Numbered from the stretch's first letter, positions 38,200-47,917 are shown. The stretch: 64,000 nt of DNA from Candidatus Neomarinimicrobiota bacterium (GCA_021734025.1 JAIPJS010000001.1:1-64000); one strand, 5' to 3'. Made by a program: numbers and translations. The notes: generated from the letters alone by a model not told the origin.

Positions 38200-39525
38200 G
38201 TGCATCAGGCACAGCTTGCAAAAAGTGAAGTTAAAGGTTTTCTCAGGCGCAGAATGAAGCTCCTGGCGATAGCCGTGGTGGTTGTCACAGGGCTCAGTGC
38301 AGCGGTTGCGTTTTATTTACCCTTGCAATATAAATCGTCGACGACCATCCTGGTTCAGCGGGACGAGACGTTGAATCCGATGGTCCGGTATAATATGGCG
38401 GTGGCCATGGCATCCGAGGATCGGTTGAAATCCTTTAACGAGATTCTCTATAGCCGGGCAACAATTACCATGCTTATCGATAGCCTGAATCTGGATAAAA
38501 ACGTCTCCAACCGGGCTGAACGCGAGGCATTAATAGACAAGGTCCGCTCAAATATTCAAACGCGACTTAAAGCGTCAGACTCTTTCAGTATTATCTATTA
38601 TAACACCAATCCGGCTCAGGCAAAAAAGGGAGTCCAATTGCTGGCCGATCACTTTATCAATACCAAACTGAAACTGGAGAACAAGCGAAACAAACAGACG
38701 GTAGACTTTTTCCATAAAAAGCTCACCGATCTCAGAGAAATGGTTGACGAGCGGCAGCGGCAACTGGAAAACAGGCTCAAGGAAGATGTGAAAGAGACGC
38801 CGGTGGATACCAGAACGTTACAAGCACAGATGGAGCAGGTTGATCAGGATTTACAGTCAATTGATCGGAGGATTTTGCAGTACGAACAGGCGATTAAGGT
38901 GCTGCGACAGGTTGACCAGGGAAAATCCAATCCCGACGATTTACAAAAATTGTCACTCACGGAATTACCAGACGGCGAACAACTCAAATCCACGCTGAAT
39001 ACGTACCGGCAAGTGCGACAAAAATATACGGATCAATATCCAAAGGTGAAGAACCTGGAAGAAGAGGTGTTTACCCAGGTCAACCAGGTGCTGGAAGCAG
39101 TGAAATCTAAAAGGTATCAGCTGAATACCCAGAAATCCTATCTGACCTCCGAACGCTCTGAACTGGCGAGCCGGATTCAAAAAGCATCGGTAGCCGAACG
39201 GAGTACAAAGGGAGAGCAACTGGATTACCAGGTGTACCGAAAATTACTGGATGAGATGAAGGTTAAAATGGAGCAAGCCAAAACAAGCCGGGACTTGGGC
39301 AAACAGGCTGAGAACTCTTTCGTTGTCCTCGATCCGCCAATAATTCCACAGCAACCAACTAAACCGAACAGAAAATTGTTACTGGCGGGCGGATTTGGCC
39401 TTGGTGGAATTCTCGGCCTACTGGCTGCCGCTATCGCGGAACTCCTGGACACCACAGTGCGAAGGACTGAAGACATAAAAGAATTTCAAAAACCGGTGGT
39501 CGCATTCATTCCGGAAGGGAACTAG
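38200..39525 (+). CDS. Wzz/GumC-like chain-length determinant (polysaccharide co-polymerase)
   Basis: An inner-membrane protein of 441 aa that controls polysaccharide chain length and links synthesis to export. One helix near residues 20-41 (LLAIAVVVVTGLSAAVAFYL), a large periplasmic part with coiled-coil helices (about 150-370), the proline-rich QQPTKPNRKL before the second helix (about 398-420), and a short cytosolic tail. This is the typical Wzz/PCP-2a topology without the fused kinase, which is encoded by the next gene. The start is GTG 38200, supported by CGGAGG at 38185-38190. It lies behind a sigma-54-type promoter. Confidence 0.9.
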   Translation: MHQAQLAKSEVKGFLRRRMKLLAIAVVVVTGLSAAVAFYLPLQYKSSTTILVQRDETLNPMVRYNMAVAMASEDRLKSFNEILYSRATITMLIDSLNLDKNVSNRAEREALIDKVRSNIQTRLKASDSFSIIYYNTNPAQAKKGVQLLADHFINTKLKLENKRNKQTVDFFHKKLTDLREMVDERQRQLENRLKEDVKETPVDTRTLQAQMEQVDQDLQSIDRRILQYEQAIKVLRQVDQGKSNPDDLQKLSLTELPDGEQLKSTLNTYRQVRQKYTDQYPKVKNLEEEVFTQVNQVLEAVKSKRYQLNTQKSYLTSERSELASRIQKASVAERSTKGEQLDYQVYRKLLDEMKVKMEQAKTSRDLGKQAENSFVVLDPPIIPQQPTKPNRKLLLAGGFGLGGILGLLAAAIAELLDTTVRRTEDIKEFQKPVVAFIPEGN

Positions 39526-39554
39526 AACTTCCAATTTGAAGTCGGAATAAAACT

Positions 39555-40229
39555 ATGTTTATGGATGACAGCAGCAATAATGTGAATGAAGTCGTGAAAT
39601 CTGCCAGCCCGATAGTGGTGAACTCCGTCCAGGGAAAGGCCGTAGACCGTGAGGTGGTGAAGAAAAATTTTTATAACGCCTTTCAGTATAGCCTGCCTCC
39701 CGGAGATTTTAAACACACCATCGGCATAACCAGTCCGAACCCCAAAGAGGGTAAAACCGTTGCAGCATGCAATCTGGCTTCCTCATTTGCGATAGGACAT
39801 AAACGGAAAACAATACTCGTAGACCTGAATATTGAGGAGCCCCGGTTGCATGACGTATTCGAAACGGAGAAATCGCCCGGATTGACGGAATCAATGCAAA
39901 ACGGAAGCATCCATATTTCAAGGACGAAATTTGAACAACTTTACTTACTTCCTGCCGGCAGGCCGAGCATCGGATTAGATATTGATGACGTGATAGCCCT
40001 CCGGGACGTCATCTACAGCCTCCGGCAGGAATTTGAGTTTGTTATTATGGATATGGGGCCAACGCTCCCGGTTGGAAATTTCCCGCTGATGCTGGTGAAC
40101 GAACTGGATAGTCTGTTAGTCGTGGTGGATACGACAAAAACAAAGTATGGGGACATCCAAAAGGTATTTCGGCATGTGAATAACAACAAGATATACGGAT
40201 TTATCTATAACCGGGTGCAAGAAGATTAA
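39555..40229 (+). CDS. BY-kinase-like P-loop ATPase (CpsD/CapB type) without tyrosine tail
   Basis: A 224-residue cytosolic ATPase that should partner the preceding Wzz-like protein. Walker A is SPNPKEGKTV (60-69), Walker A' is ILVDLNIEEP (87-96), and Walker B is FVIMDMGP. Bacterial tyrosine kinases of this type normally end with a cluster of tyrosines that are autophosphorylated; here the end reads YGFIYNRVQED with only two Tyr, so phosphorylation cycling may be absent or rely on other residues. Walker A' has D-L-N-I-E-E in place of the usual D-x-D-x-R-x, another departure. It may be an assembly ATPase rather than a true kinase. Confidence 0.82.
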   Translation: MFMDDSSNNVNEVVKSASPIVVNSVQGKAVDREVVKKNFYNAFQYSLPPGDFKHTIGITSPNPKEGKTVAACNLASSFAIGHKRKTILVDLNIEEPRLHDVFETEKSPGLTESMQNGSIHISRTKFEQLYLLPAGRPSIGLDIDDVIALRDVIYSLRQEFEFVIMDMGPTLPVGNFPLMLVNELDSLLVVVDTTKTKYGDIQKVFRHVNNNKIYGFIYNRVQED

Positions 40230-40250
40230 TTCAATGAGGTGGATAAAACT

Positions 40251-40418
40251 ATGAAAGCATTACTCGGACTGGTCGTGTGTTATTTTTTGGTCATTTTTCT
40301 GACACGATACATTAACAAGTCTAAATTATTCTATGGCCTCGTACTGTTATTTGGAGCGCTGCTCCAGGTTGGGATTGTTCTGTTCTATATGTTTACGCTG
40401 GAAGTTCCGACTCCATAG
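40251..40418 (+). CDS. Small two-helix membrane protein
   Basis: A 55-residue ORF. ATG 40251 is preceded by AGGTGG at 40237-40242, and it ends 17 bp before the polymerase gene. The product is almost entirely two membrane helices (GLVVCYFLVIFLTRYI and LVLLFGALLQVGIVLFYMF) joined by a short basic loop INKSKLFYG. Spacing within a tight polysaccharide operon and a ribosome binding site support it as real. I do not recognise the family; it may be a small accessory subunit of the polymerase or co-polymerase. Confidence 0.65.
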   Translation: MKALLGLVVCYFLVIFLTRYINKSKLFYGLVLLFGALLQVGIVLFYMFTLEVPTP

Positions 40419-40435
40419 GCGGGGTCGAAATCGAT

Positions 40436-41995
40436 ATGTACGGTTCGAACCGAACGAACGGAGGCACCATCGTTGGGACCAATCGGAGAGCTGATAGTAA
40501 TCTCTGGCCAGTCCTGGGGCTTGATGCTGAAACAGCACCCAGCATTCTGATTATCCTGGCGGGTACAGTCCTCATCGGTGGGGCACTGTACTTTTCCCAT
40601 GGTAACATTTTTGCAGGTGCCGCTGTCTTAGCCGTGATGGGATTACTCCTGATCACCTGGTATCGGGTTGATCTGAGCTTATATGTGCTCTACGGTATGG
40701 TATTAGTGTTCGATCAGTTCCATATTCCTGGATTTTATCCCATCACCTACACACTGGATTTTTTCCGAAACCTGAAGGAGATATCTTTCCTACCGACGAT
40801 TAGTGCCGGAGTAATGAATCCCATTGAGATTCATCTGGTATTGATCTTGTTTGTTTGGTTCCTGGTGGTAGCTATTAAGAAGCGGTTTGCACTCCGATCG
40901 GTTCCGGCGTGGGGACCAGCAATATTATTCTTTGGGTGGCTTTTACTCGCATACGCAATGGGAATCCAGCAGGGCGGAGATTTCCTCACCGCCCTCTGGG
41001 AAGTGAGGGCGCTGTTTTATCTCGGCGTGGTGTACATTGTTGTTCCGCAGATTATACAGACCCGGCGCCAGGTTGAGATTTTTATGTGGGTGACCATTGG
41101 CGCTATCACGGTGAAGGCCCTGCAAGCCATTGCCCGGTTCATAGCGCTCGGGTTCAGTTTTGGCGGACGTCCCACACTCACGAATCACGAAGACCCGGTG
41201 TTTATAGTCACCCTTTTCGTGTTGGCCATCGGCTTGGTCCTCTTTAACTCGAAGCATCGGCAAAAGCTCATTTTACTCCTTTTGGCCTTACCGTTATATA
41301 TGGGGTTTTTCCTGGGCCAGCGACGCGCAGCGTACGCCTCGTTTATTATTTCGATGGGAGCATTTGTGTTTTTATTACCGAGGATTGCCCGGTGGAAGTT
41401 TATTAAGGCGGCCGTACCGGTGGTCATTCTGGCGCTGATTTACTTCGCCGCCTTTTGGAACAGTAACAGTACACTTGCTTCACCAGTCCAGCAAATCAAA
41501 TCCGGTATCTACGGGCTGGACCGGGATGTAGTCTCGGACCAGGATTACTACTCGAATCTCTACCGGGAGTATGAGAATTACAACCTTGCGTATACCACTC
41601 GACGACATCCGGTAATGGGAGTCGGTTTCGGGAGGAAATACGAACAGCCACTCGGGTTAGCTAATATCAACTTTCCACTCCGCGATTACATACCGCACAA
41701 TGAGATTTTTTGGGTTATTGTGAAAACCGGGGGGATTGGTTTCTTCCTGTTCTGGCTGTTTTTCAACTCAGTGGGAGCGAAGGCTGCATCGCTATCTATG
41801 CGAATTCAGGATCCGTATTTAAAAGCCATAGCCGTGATGATCGCCATTGCAATTATTAACCAGATGACGGTTTCATTCTATGACCTGCAGCTGACCTATT
41901 ACCGAAACATGATTTACCTGGGAGCACTCATGGGGCTTCTGCCAACATTGGAACATCTGGCACCAGAAAAAGGAGAGAATAATGCAAAACAATAA
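40436..41995 (+). CDS. O-antigen ligase/polymerase family membrane protein (Wzy/WaaL-like)
   Basis: A 519-residue inner-membrane protein with about eleven helices and one large periplasmic loop in the C-terminal half. The loop and flanks carry the Wzy_C signature: RRHPVMGVGFGRKY followed by YIPHNEIFWVIVKTGGIGF, whose Arg and His residues are conserved in O-antigen ligases and polymerases. In this operon, with a flippase, a chain-length protein and no lipid A genes, a polymerase role is more likely than a ligase role. The end overlaps the next gene by 14 bp. Confidence 0.85.
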   Translation: MYGSNRTNGGTIVGTNRRADSNLWPVLGLDAETAPSILIILAGTVLIGGALYFSHGNIFAGAAVLAVMGLLLITWYRVDLSLYVLYGMVLVFDQFHIPGFYPITYTLDFFRNLKEISFLPTISAGVMNPIEIHLVLILFVWFLVVAIKKRFALRSVPAWGPAILFFGWLLLAYAMGIQQGGDFLTALWEVRALFYLGVVYIVVPQIIQTRRQVEIFMWVTIGAITVKALQAIARFIALGFSFGGRPTLTNHEDPVFIVTLFVLAIGLVLFNSKHRQKLILLLLALPLYMGFFLGQRRAAYASFIISMGAFVFLLPRIARWKFIKAAVPVVILALIYFAAFWNSNSTLASPVQQIKSGIYGLDRDVVSDQDYYSNLYREYENYNLAYTTRRHPVMGVGFGRKYEQPLGLANINFPLRDYIPHNEIFWVIVKTGGIGFFLFWLFFNSVGAKAASLSMRIQDPYLKAIAVMIAIAIINQMTVSFYDLQLTYYRNMIYLGALMGLLPTLEHLAPEKGENNAKQ

Positions 41996-42839
41996 CGCGT
42001 TAAATACTGAGTTAAGTACCAAACCATTACATGGAGATTACAAGTTTCCAACGGTGCAAACTTACCATTTCTGGGGAACCCGGGTGGATAGTTTGACGAA
42101 AAGTGAAGCTCTGGAAGCCATTCATTCTCTGATATCGCAGAGAAGACCGGAGAATATTTCCAGGCCTGCTCAGGTGTATTTTACCAATGTTCATACGATT
42201 CATCTGGCAAGGAAAGATCCGGAATTCCACCGGATTATTGAACAGGCGGATCTGGTGCTGCCGGATGGCAGCGGACTGGATTTGGCCGGCCGGCTGTTCC
42301 GGAAACCCATACGGGAAAACTTGAATGGAACCGACCTGACACCTGAAGTGCTAGGCATTGCTGAAGAACAGGGATGGTCGGTTTATCTCCTTGGGGCAAA
42401 ACCGAATGTCATGAATAACTGTGTGCGACATATCCGGCGACGTTTTCCGGATCTGATTCTCGCCGGGCACCATCATGGGTACTTTGATGAGGTACAGGAA
42501 AAAATTATTCTGCGGGAAATTTTCCGGTATCAACCGGACATCGTATTGGTTGGAATGGGGGCGCCGTTACAGGAGAAGTGGATTACGAACCACCTGGATG
42601 ACCTGGAAGCGCGTATCTGTTTTGGAGTGGGAGGCTTATTCGATTTCCTCGGGGGCGAGGCTCCCAGAGCTCCCCGCTGGATGCGAAATGCGGGAATTGA
42701 ATGGGTGTATCGCTTTTTACATCAACCAAAGAAAAAGTGGAACCGGGTTTTTGTTGAAATTCCACTCTTTCTGGGATTCATATTCGTTAACTGGCTTCGA
42801 ATGAAAAGCAATGCCATGGTTGAGACGGTCACTTCATGA
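41982..42839 (+). CDS. WecG/TagA/CpsF-family glycosyltransferase
   Basis: A 285-residue GT26 enzyme that adds the second sugar, in known members ManNAc or a uronic acid derivative, to the lipid-linked first sugar. The signatures are YFTNVHTIHLARKD, ADLVLPDGSGLDLAGRL, GADLT-like NGTDLTPEVL, VYLLGAKPNV, VLVGMGAPLQEKWI and GVGGLFDFLGGEAPRAPRWM. It would act just after the WecA-like transferase encoded in the minus arm. The C-terminal amphipathic region after RFLHQPKKKW is the usual membrane-association segment. It overlaps both neighbours. Confidence 0.92.
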   Translation: MQNNNALNTELSTKPLHGDYKFPTVQTYHFWGTRVDSLTKSEALEAIHSLISQRRPENISRPAQVYFTNVHTIHLARKDPEFHRIIEQADLVLPDGSGLDLAGRLFRKPIRENLNGTDLTPEVLGIAEEQGWSVYLLGAKPNVMNNCVRHIRRRFPDLILAGHHHGYFDEVQEKIILREIFRYQPDIVLVGMGAPLQEKWITNHLDDLEARICFGVGGLFDFLGGEAPRAPRWMRNAGIEWVYRFLHQPKKKWNRVFVEIPLFLGFIFVNWLRMKSNAMVETVTS

Positions 42840-44332
42840 ACGGCGATATCAAAAAATCGATTGCGAAAAATACCGGGGTGATGATGATCGCCCAGATGAT
42901 CACCTGGGTGAGCAGTTTTGTGCTGCTGATGTTTTTGCCCCGGTATCTCGGCAGTGTGGAGTACGGGCGGCTCCATTTGGCGCTCTCTATTGCGATGATC
43001 CTGCGGATTATCATCGATTTTGGCGGGAATCACCTGATTCCCAAAGAAGTGGCCAAGAGTCGGGAGCGATTGCCGGATGTTTTAATGAGTTTTATTGGAG
43101 TCCGAAGTGGGATTTGGCTTGCGGTACTTGGCGGAATAGCTCTGTTTACCTTGATCGCGGGCTATTCCGGATACGTCCGGCTTTTGATTCTGATCATGGC
43201 CTTCTCAACCCTGTGGCAAGGCCTGCAGAAGGCGCTGCGTGGATGTTTCCAGGGCTGTGAGATGATGGAATATCCCTCTATCGGAAATGTGGCGGAAAAG
43301 GTGTTTCTGACTTCTTTGGCAGTCGCGGCTCTATTATTAGGGGCGAATGCCCTTACCATCGTTATCGTCATGACGACGGCGGCAATCGTGAATTTCCTGG
43401 TGTGCGTTAAATTTGCTCCGAAAATCCTCGATCACTTACCTGCGTTTAACGTGGCCACTTCAGTGAATATGGTGCGCCAGAGTCTTCCCTACTTTTTGTG
43501 GTCGGTTTCGTCGGTAATTTATTATCGTGTGGATACGGTTATGCTTTCACTGATGACTCCTGAACAGGTCATCGGGTGGTACGGCGCCTCGTACAAGTTT
43601 TTTGACGTGGTAATGTTTCTCCCGACGATACTGACCACCGTCCTGTTTCCGATTCTTTCGAAACTTTGGGTTGACGGAGAGGATAAATTGCTGGAAACGC
43701 TCCGCCCCAGCCTAAAATATATCATTCTTGCCGGGATCCCGGTCAGCATTCTCTTCTTCGGGTACGCCGAACAGATTATCGACCTGTTTTACGGCATAGA
43801 AGAGTACAGGAGCTCGGTGATTGTGCTGCAGGTGTTCGCGCCGGGCATTGTCCTGGTTTATATCGATTTCATCCTGGGTAATACAATCCTGGCCACGGAT
43901 AAACAGGTGCCGTGGGCAGCCGTTGGTGGGATCGCTATTGTCCTCAACGTCGTCCTGAATTTATTCCTGATTCCGCATTTCCAGAATACTATGGGAAACG
44001 GCGGAGTCGGAGCTGCAATAACAACCCTCATTACAGAAGCACTGGTTATGGTGGCAGCCTTCTTCGTATTACCGCGTTCCTATGGGAAGGTATTTCCGCT
44101 ACCAGAAACTATTCGGGTTCTTGGCGCCGGATCAGTCATGCTAGCGGTGGTCTGGTGGTTGCACAGTATTGGTGTCTTCTGGATTTTCGGAGCAATTATT
44201 AGTGGAATCGTATATGCCGGAATGGTATTCGCTTTTCGGATTTTGGGTGTCCGTGAGAAGGAATTGCTCTCGCGGTACCTGTCAATCGGTCATTTAAAAT
44301 CACTGGTATCAGAGAAAGGAAGCGCCATATGA
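42836..44332 (+). CDS. Oligosaccharide flippase, Wzx-like (MATE/MOP superfamily)
   Basis: A 498-residue inner-membrane protein with about 14 helices. The N terminus (IKKSIAKNTGVMMIAQMITW) and the FLPRYLGSVEYGRLHLALS motif are typical of polysaccharide flippases. It moves lipid-linked repeat units to the periplasmic face for polymerisation. Start and stop codons overlap with both neighbours by 4 bp (ATGA type), so translation is coupled with the glycosyltransferases. Residue-level specificity cannot be read. Confidence 0.92.
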   Translation: MNGDIKKSIAKNTGVMMIAQMITWVSSFVLLMFLPRYLGSVEYGRLHLALSIAMILRIIIDFGGNHLIPKEVAKSRERLPDVLMSFIGVRSGIWLAVLGGIALFTLIAGYSGYVRLLILIMAFSTLWQGLQKALRGCFQGCEMMEYPSIGNVAEKVFLTSLAVAALLLGANALTIVIVMTTAAIVNFLVCVKFAPKILDHLPAFNVATSVNMVRQSLPYFLWSVSSVIYYRVDTVMLSLMTPEQVIGWYGASYKFFDVVMFLPTILTTVLFPILSKLWVDGEDKLLETLRPSLKYIILAGIPVSILFFGYAEQIIDLFYGIEEYRSSVIVLQVFAPGIVLVYIDFILGNTILATDKQVPWAAVGGIAIVLNVVLNLFLIPHFQNTMGNGGVGAAITTLITEALVMVAAFFVLPRSYGKVFPLPETIRVLGAGSVMLAVVWWLHSIGVFWIFGAIISGIVYAGMVFAFRILGVREKELLSRYLSIGHLKSLVSEKGSAI

Positions 44333-45561
44333 GAATTTTACATATCATGCCGTATTCGCCTGTTCCGCCCACATTTGGAGGTGCCTTGCGGGAGTATTAT
44401 ATCCTGAAGAACCTTCTACGGGAGCATCAGGTGACCGTCGTGTTCTATGGGACTGAGGAAGATCGGCAAAATCTGGGGGAAGAGTTTGGAGATGCGGTGG
44501 AGTCGATCCACGCTGTGCCGCAGCCGTGGGAGCGGAAATTTCGGCGGATCGCCCAGCTGAGAACAATTGTTAGCCAACATAGCTACTTTTATCACAATAA
44601 TATCAGAAGCTCCATGCAGTCCAAAGTAGACGACCTCTTCCGCATGAAGAATTTTGACATGGTCCATTTCGAATTTTCCATCATGGGAAGTATTGCCGTT
44701 CCCGACAATATTCCGACGATTGTCGATACCCACAACGTGGAGTATGCCAACTTCCGCCGAATGTGGAAGAAGTCCACCTCTCCGATCAGGAAATGGTTTT
44801 ATGGTCGTGAATATAAAAAGGTGTACCAGGAGGAGGTTGACATCCTGGGAAATCAGGATGCGATCTTCGTCACCTCCGGCAATGATGGGGAGATTATGGA
44901 TCAGGACATTCCGGAGGTGCCGAAGCACATTATCCCGAACGGTGTGGATACCATTTTTTTTACACCGGAGTCCTCCCCGGTAAAACCTAATTCCCTGGTT
45001 TTTACCGGTATGATGGCCTATACGCCCAACAACGACGGGATGCTCTATTTCATGAAAGAGATCTTTCCGCTCATCAGAGCGGAAGTCCCCGATGTGCAAC
45101 TCTCGATTGTCGGGAAACGACCGACGAAAAAACTCCAGTCATATGCGTCCAAACAGGTGGAAGTTACCGGGTTTGTAGAAGATGTGCGTCCCTATATCAG
45201 GAATGCTTCGGTGTATATCGTGCCGTTGCGGATGGGAAGCGGCACCAGGTTGAAGGTACTGGAAGCGTTGGCGACTAAAAAGCCGGTGGTTTCAACAAGT
45301 ATCGGATGCGAAGGGATAGATGTGGAAGACGGGAAATCCATATTGATCAGAGATGAGCCCAAACCGTTCGCAAAGTCGGTTATCAATCTGCTAAAAGATG
45401 AAAAACGCCGGCAGGAACTAGCCATGAACGGGTACCGGCTGATCAAGAAAAAATACGACTGGGAGGCTGTGGGCGACAAGATGCTTGAAATTTATCGGCA
45501 GTACGAACAAAAATTTAACGGGCAACCCAGGTCGACCAAGACAGTTTCAGCCGTGAGATAG
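44329..45561 (+). CDS. Glycosyltransferase family 4 (GT-B)
   Basis: A 410-residue cytosolic or membrane-associated glycosyltransferase. The N-terminal half has the acceptor-side motif FGGALREYYILKNLL; the C-terminal half has LVFTGMMAYTPNNDGMLYF, VPLRMGSGTRLKVLEAL and KPVVSTSIGCEGIDV, the nucleotide-sugar-binding E-x7-E region of GT4 enzymes. It should add one residue of the polysaccharide repeat unit. It overlaps the flippase gene by 4 bp. The 182-bp gap that follows suggests the end of this transcription unit, or a second promoter. Confidence 0.9.
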   Translation: MRILHIMPYSPVPPTFGGALREYYILKNLLREHQVTVVFYGTEEDRQNLGEEFGDAVESIHAVPQPWERKFRRIAQLRTIVSQHSYFYHNNIRSSMQSKVDDLFRMKNFDMVHFEFSIMGSIAVPDNIPTIVDTHNVEYANFRRMWKKSTSPIRKWFYGREYKKVYQEEVDILGNQDAIFVTSGNDGEIMDQDIPEVPKHIIPNGVDTIFFTPESSPVKPNSLVFTGMMAYTPNNDGMLYFMKEIFPLIRAEVPDVQLSIVGKRPTKKLQSYASKQVEVTGFVEDVRPYIRNASVYIVPLRMGSGTRLKVLEALATKKPVVSTSIGCEGIDVEDGKSILIRDEPKPFAKSVINLLKDEKRRQELAMNGYRLIKKKYDWEAVGDKMLEIYRQYEQKFNGQPRSTKTVSAVR

Positions 45562-45743
45562 AAAGTGGATACAATTGAACTAAAGCACGGTCCGGTTAAG
45601 AACTTACCATGCCAGACAACGGGGTTGGTAAAAAAATTAACAAATTCAGGGACTCGGCTGAGCGAAGAGCCTGCTGAAACTCCTGTGAGACAGTGGATAC
45701 GACTCCTGGCATGTATATTGTAATTACATAAATCAGGAACGAA

Positions 45744-46721
45744 ATGATGAATTCAGAGGATAAACAGAACGGATCTCAAGAAATGGATCATTTACAGGAA
45801 CAGTTGGATCCCGTGAATGGAAACGGGCATGATGATATGGCTAACACGGCATTAGGCCTTACGGATACAGGCCGGGATAATGTTGATGATTCACGGAATA
45901 TTAAGATCTTGCTTTATCATCGGATCGTGGAGGATAAAAAATTGTTAAAGACCGATACAGCAAATCTGTGTACTCACGTGGATCAATTCAGGTATCACCT
46001 GGAGATCCTGGAAATGTTTGGGTACACACCAATCACCCTGCATGATTATCAGTTGTATCTTCAGGGCGAAGTCCACCTGCCGCGGAAACCGATAATTATT
46101 ACGTTTGATGATGGCTATCTGGATACCTTCAACCTGGCTTATCCGGCGTTGCACGAACGTGGCATGACGGCCGTCTTTTTTGTGCTGGGAGACAGAACGC
46201 TGGAGTGGAATGAATGGGACGCGGATATATCTATTGAACCAGCACCACTTATGGACGATGATCTCATCCGCGAGCTGCACCAGCAGGGATTCGAAATTGG
46301 ATCGCATACGCTGAGTCATCCGGATTTAACCCGGGTTCCCGAATGGGAAGCCTGGCGGGAAATCGGCCAGTCCAAATCGAACCTGACGGAGTTACTGGGA
46401 GAGCCGATCCACAGTTTTTCATATCCGTATAGCAGCGTTGATGACAAAATCAGATCGTTTGCCAGGACCATCGGGTACTCCTTTGCATGCAGTGTCTATA
46501 CTGGTCCGCCTGAATTCGGTAAAGAACCACATGAAATTCGGCGGATCGAGATTCACAATGACATCAGCCTCTTTGGATTCATGACAAGATTACTACTGCC
46601 GGTGGAACAGGTGTACTGGTCCTGGTGGAAAATGATGAGTACAATCGACTCGGAAAGATTTTCGGGGACGGCAATGGAGCACGATGGCGGCGGAGTACAA
46701 AACGGAGGGACCGGAACATGA
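45744..46721 (+). CDS. Polysaccharide deacetylase (NodB/CE4 family)
   Basis: A 325-residue CE4 deacetylase. Motif 1 is PIIITFDDGYLDT with the catalytic and metal aspartates, motif 2 is FEIGSHTLSHPDLT with both metal histidines, and the HRIVED region gives an LLYHRI opening. The usual motif 3 RxPYG is replaced by FSYPYSS, a change seen in many polysaccharide-locus members. It would remove N-acetyl groups from the growing polymer. There is no signal peptide, only an acidic, Asn/Asp-rich N terminus of about 50 residues, so it may act on a cytosolic lipid-linked intermediate. It overlaps the next gene (ATGA). Confidence 0.87.
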   Translation: MMNSEDKQNGSQEMDHLQEQLDPVNGNGHDDMANTALGLTDTGRDNVDDSRNIKILLYHRIVEDKKLLKTDTANLCTHVDQFRYHLEILEMFGYTPITLHDYQLYLQGEVHLPRKPIIITFDDGYLDTFNLAYPALHERGMTAVFFVLGDRTLEWNEWDADISIEPAPLMDDDLIRELHQQGFEIGSHTLSHPDLTRVPEWEAWREIGQSKSNLTELLGEPIHSFSYPYSSVDDKIRSFARTIGYSFACSVYTGPPEFGKEPHEIRRIEIHNDISLFGFMTRLLLPVEQVYWSWWKMMSTIDSERFSGTAMEHDGGGVQNGGTGT

Positions 46722-47917
46722 GTTACCACTTTGCAGAATACCGGAAACTGTTGCCGGAGCCGGTGTATTATTACGGGAATGCGAACCACGGAATGTATGA
46801 TCTGCTGCTATGGTTACAGCGGGAGAATCCGATTGACAATCCGAATGTGATCCTTCCGGCTTATATCCCGGCGAAATTATACCGGCTGGCGCTGGCAGTA
46901 GGATATGAACCGAGATTTTATGATGTCACGAACCTTGGTGAGTTAGAGCCGGAGCAGATCACCGAAAAAATAGACAATAACACCCAGGCAGCACTCGCTA
47001 TTCACTATTTTGGCATTCCGACATCATTGATAGAGATAAAAAAGCAATTGAGTACTCGCGGCGTATTTTTAATCGAGGATTGCGCTCACACGCTCGCCGC
47101 TGAAACCGACGAGGGCACATTGGGTACCCTCGGAGATGCCGCAATATTCAGTACAAGGAAAATGCTGCAGTTACCCTGCGGCGGTTTTTTAACTATTAAC
47201 GCCAATCCAGATGGGTTTGCCCCTTCTTATAGCACCAAAGTGCGCAGTATTTACTCCGGTGGAAAGTGGTTCGCCACCCGAATGAAATACCTTTATTTCA
47301 AGCTGACTCGAGGAGCCGATCCACTCAACCAGGCATGGATACCCAGCACCGGATACATCAAATTCGGTGAAGAGCAGCATTTCCGAACCAAAGAGATGTC
47401 AAGATTCGGCAGATATTATCTGGAGAAGGTCGACCTTGCCAATATAATACGGCGGCGTCGCGAAAATTATACATATCTGGCTTCACAAATAACTGAAAGC
47501 AAACGACTACAGAAATTTCGTGCGGCCCTGGGTTTAGCGCATACTCCGGAACTGAGACCGGTTGCGCCCGAGCTCAAGGACGGATGGGTTCCGTACAGTA
47601 TGCCGATGCTCCTTCCGGCACACATCCGTGATCCGATGCGAGAGGTTCTTTGCGAATATGGTGTAGGATGTGGAGCCGGATGGCCTGAGGCGCCATTTGG
47701 GATGGACGGATATCAGTCCACCAGATACCTGGCGGGGAAAGTCATTGAATTGCCGATACACCAGGGTATGAATTTTCATCAGCTGGACAGAATTGTATCA
47801 GGAATGGAACAATTTCTCGAATCATATTTGAACCAGGAAGTACCCGCACTCCGAACTAACGGTAATGATAACTTGCTCGGATTAGGTAATAAGGGGGTCG
47901 TGCAAACTCATGCATAA
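46718..47917 (+). CDS. DegT/DnrJ/EryC1-like PLP aminotransferase
   Basis: A 399-residue sugar aminotransferase-like protein. The fold is recognisable from NVILPAYIPAKLYRLALAVG, the cofactor aspartate in VFLIEDCAHTLAAE, and the candidate Schiff-base lysine in IFSTRKMLQLPCGGFL. It may make an amino sugar for the polysaccharide. The longer frame from 46625 lies within the deacetylase gene; ATG 46718, with GGAGGG about 10 nt upstream and an ATGA overlap with that gene, is the better start. The canonical 'S.H..K...TGEGG' lysine motif is diverged, so substrate prediction is unsafe and a non-aminotransferase role is possible. Confidence 0.8.
   Translation: MSYHFAEYRKLLPEPVYYYGNANHGMYDLLLWLQRENPIDNPNVILPAYIPAKLYRLALAVGYEPRFYDVTNLGELEPEQITEKIDNNTQAALAIHYFGIPTSLIEIKKQLSTRGVFLIEDCAHTLAAETDEGTLGTLGDAAIFSTRKMLQLPCGGFLTINANPDGFAPSYSTKVRSIYSGGKWFATRMKYLYFKLTRGADPLNQAWIPSTGYIKFGEEQHFRTKEMSRFGRYYLEKVDLANIIRRRRENYTYLASQITESKRLQKFRAALGLAHTPELRPVAPELKDGWVPYSMPMLLPAHIRDPMREVLCEYGVGCGAGWPEAPFGMDGYQSTRYLAGKVIELPIHQGMNFHQLDRIVSGMEQFLESYLNQEVPALRTNGNDNLLGLGNKGVVQTHA

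Noticed and set aside
45706-45722. TGGCAT-N7-TTGT resembling a -24/-12 promoter before the deacetylase gene
   Set aside because: The spacing is right, but the -12 box is GT instead of the near-invariant GC; too weak to list as a promoter.
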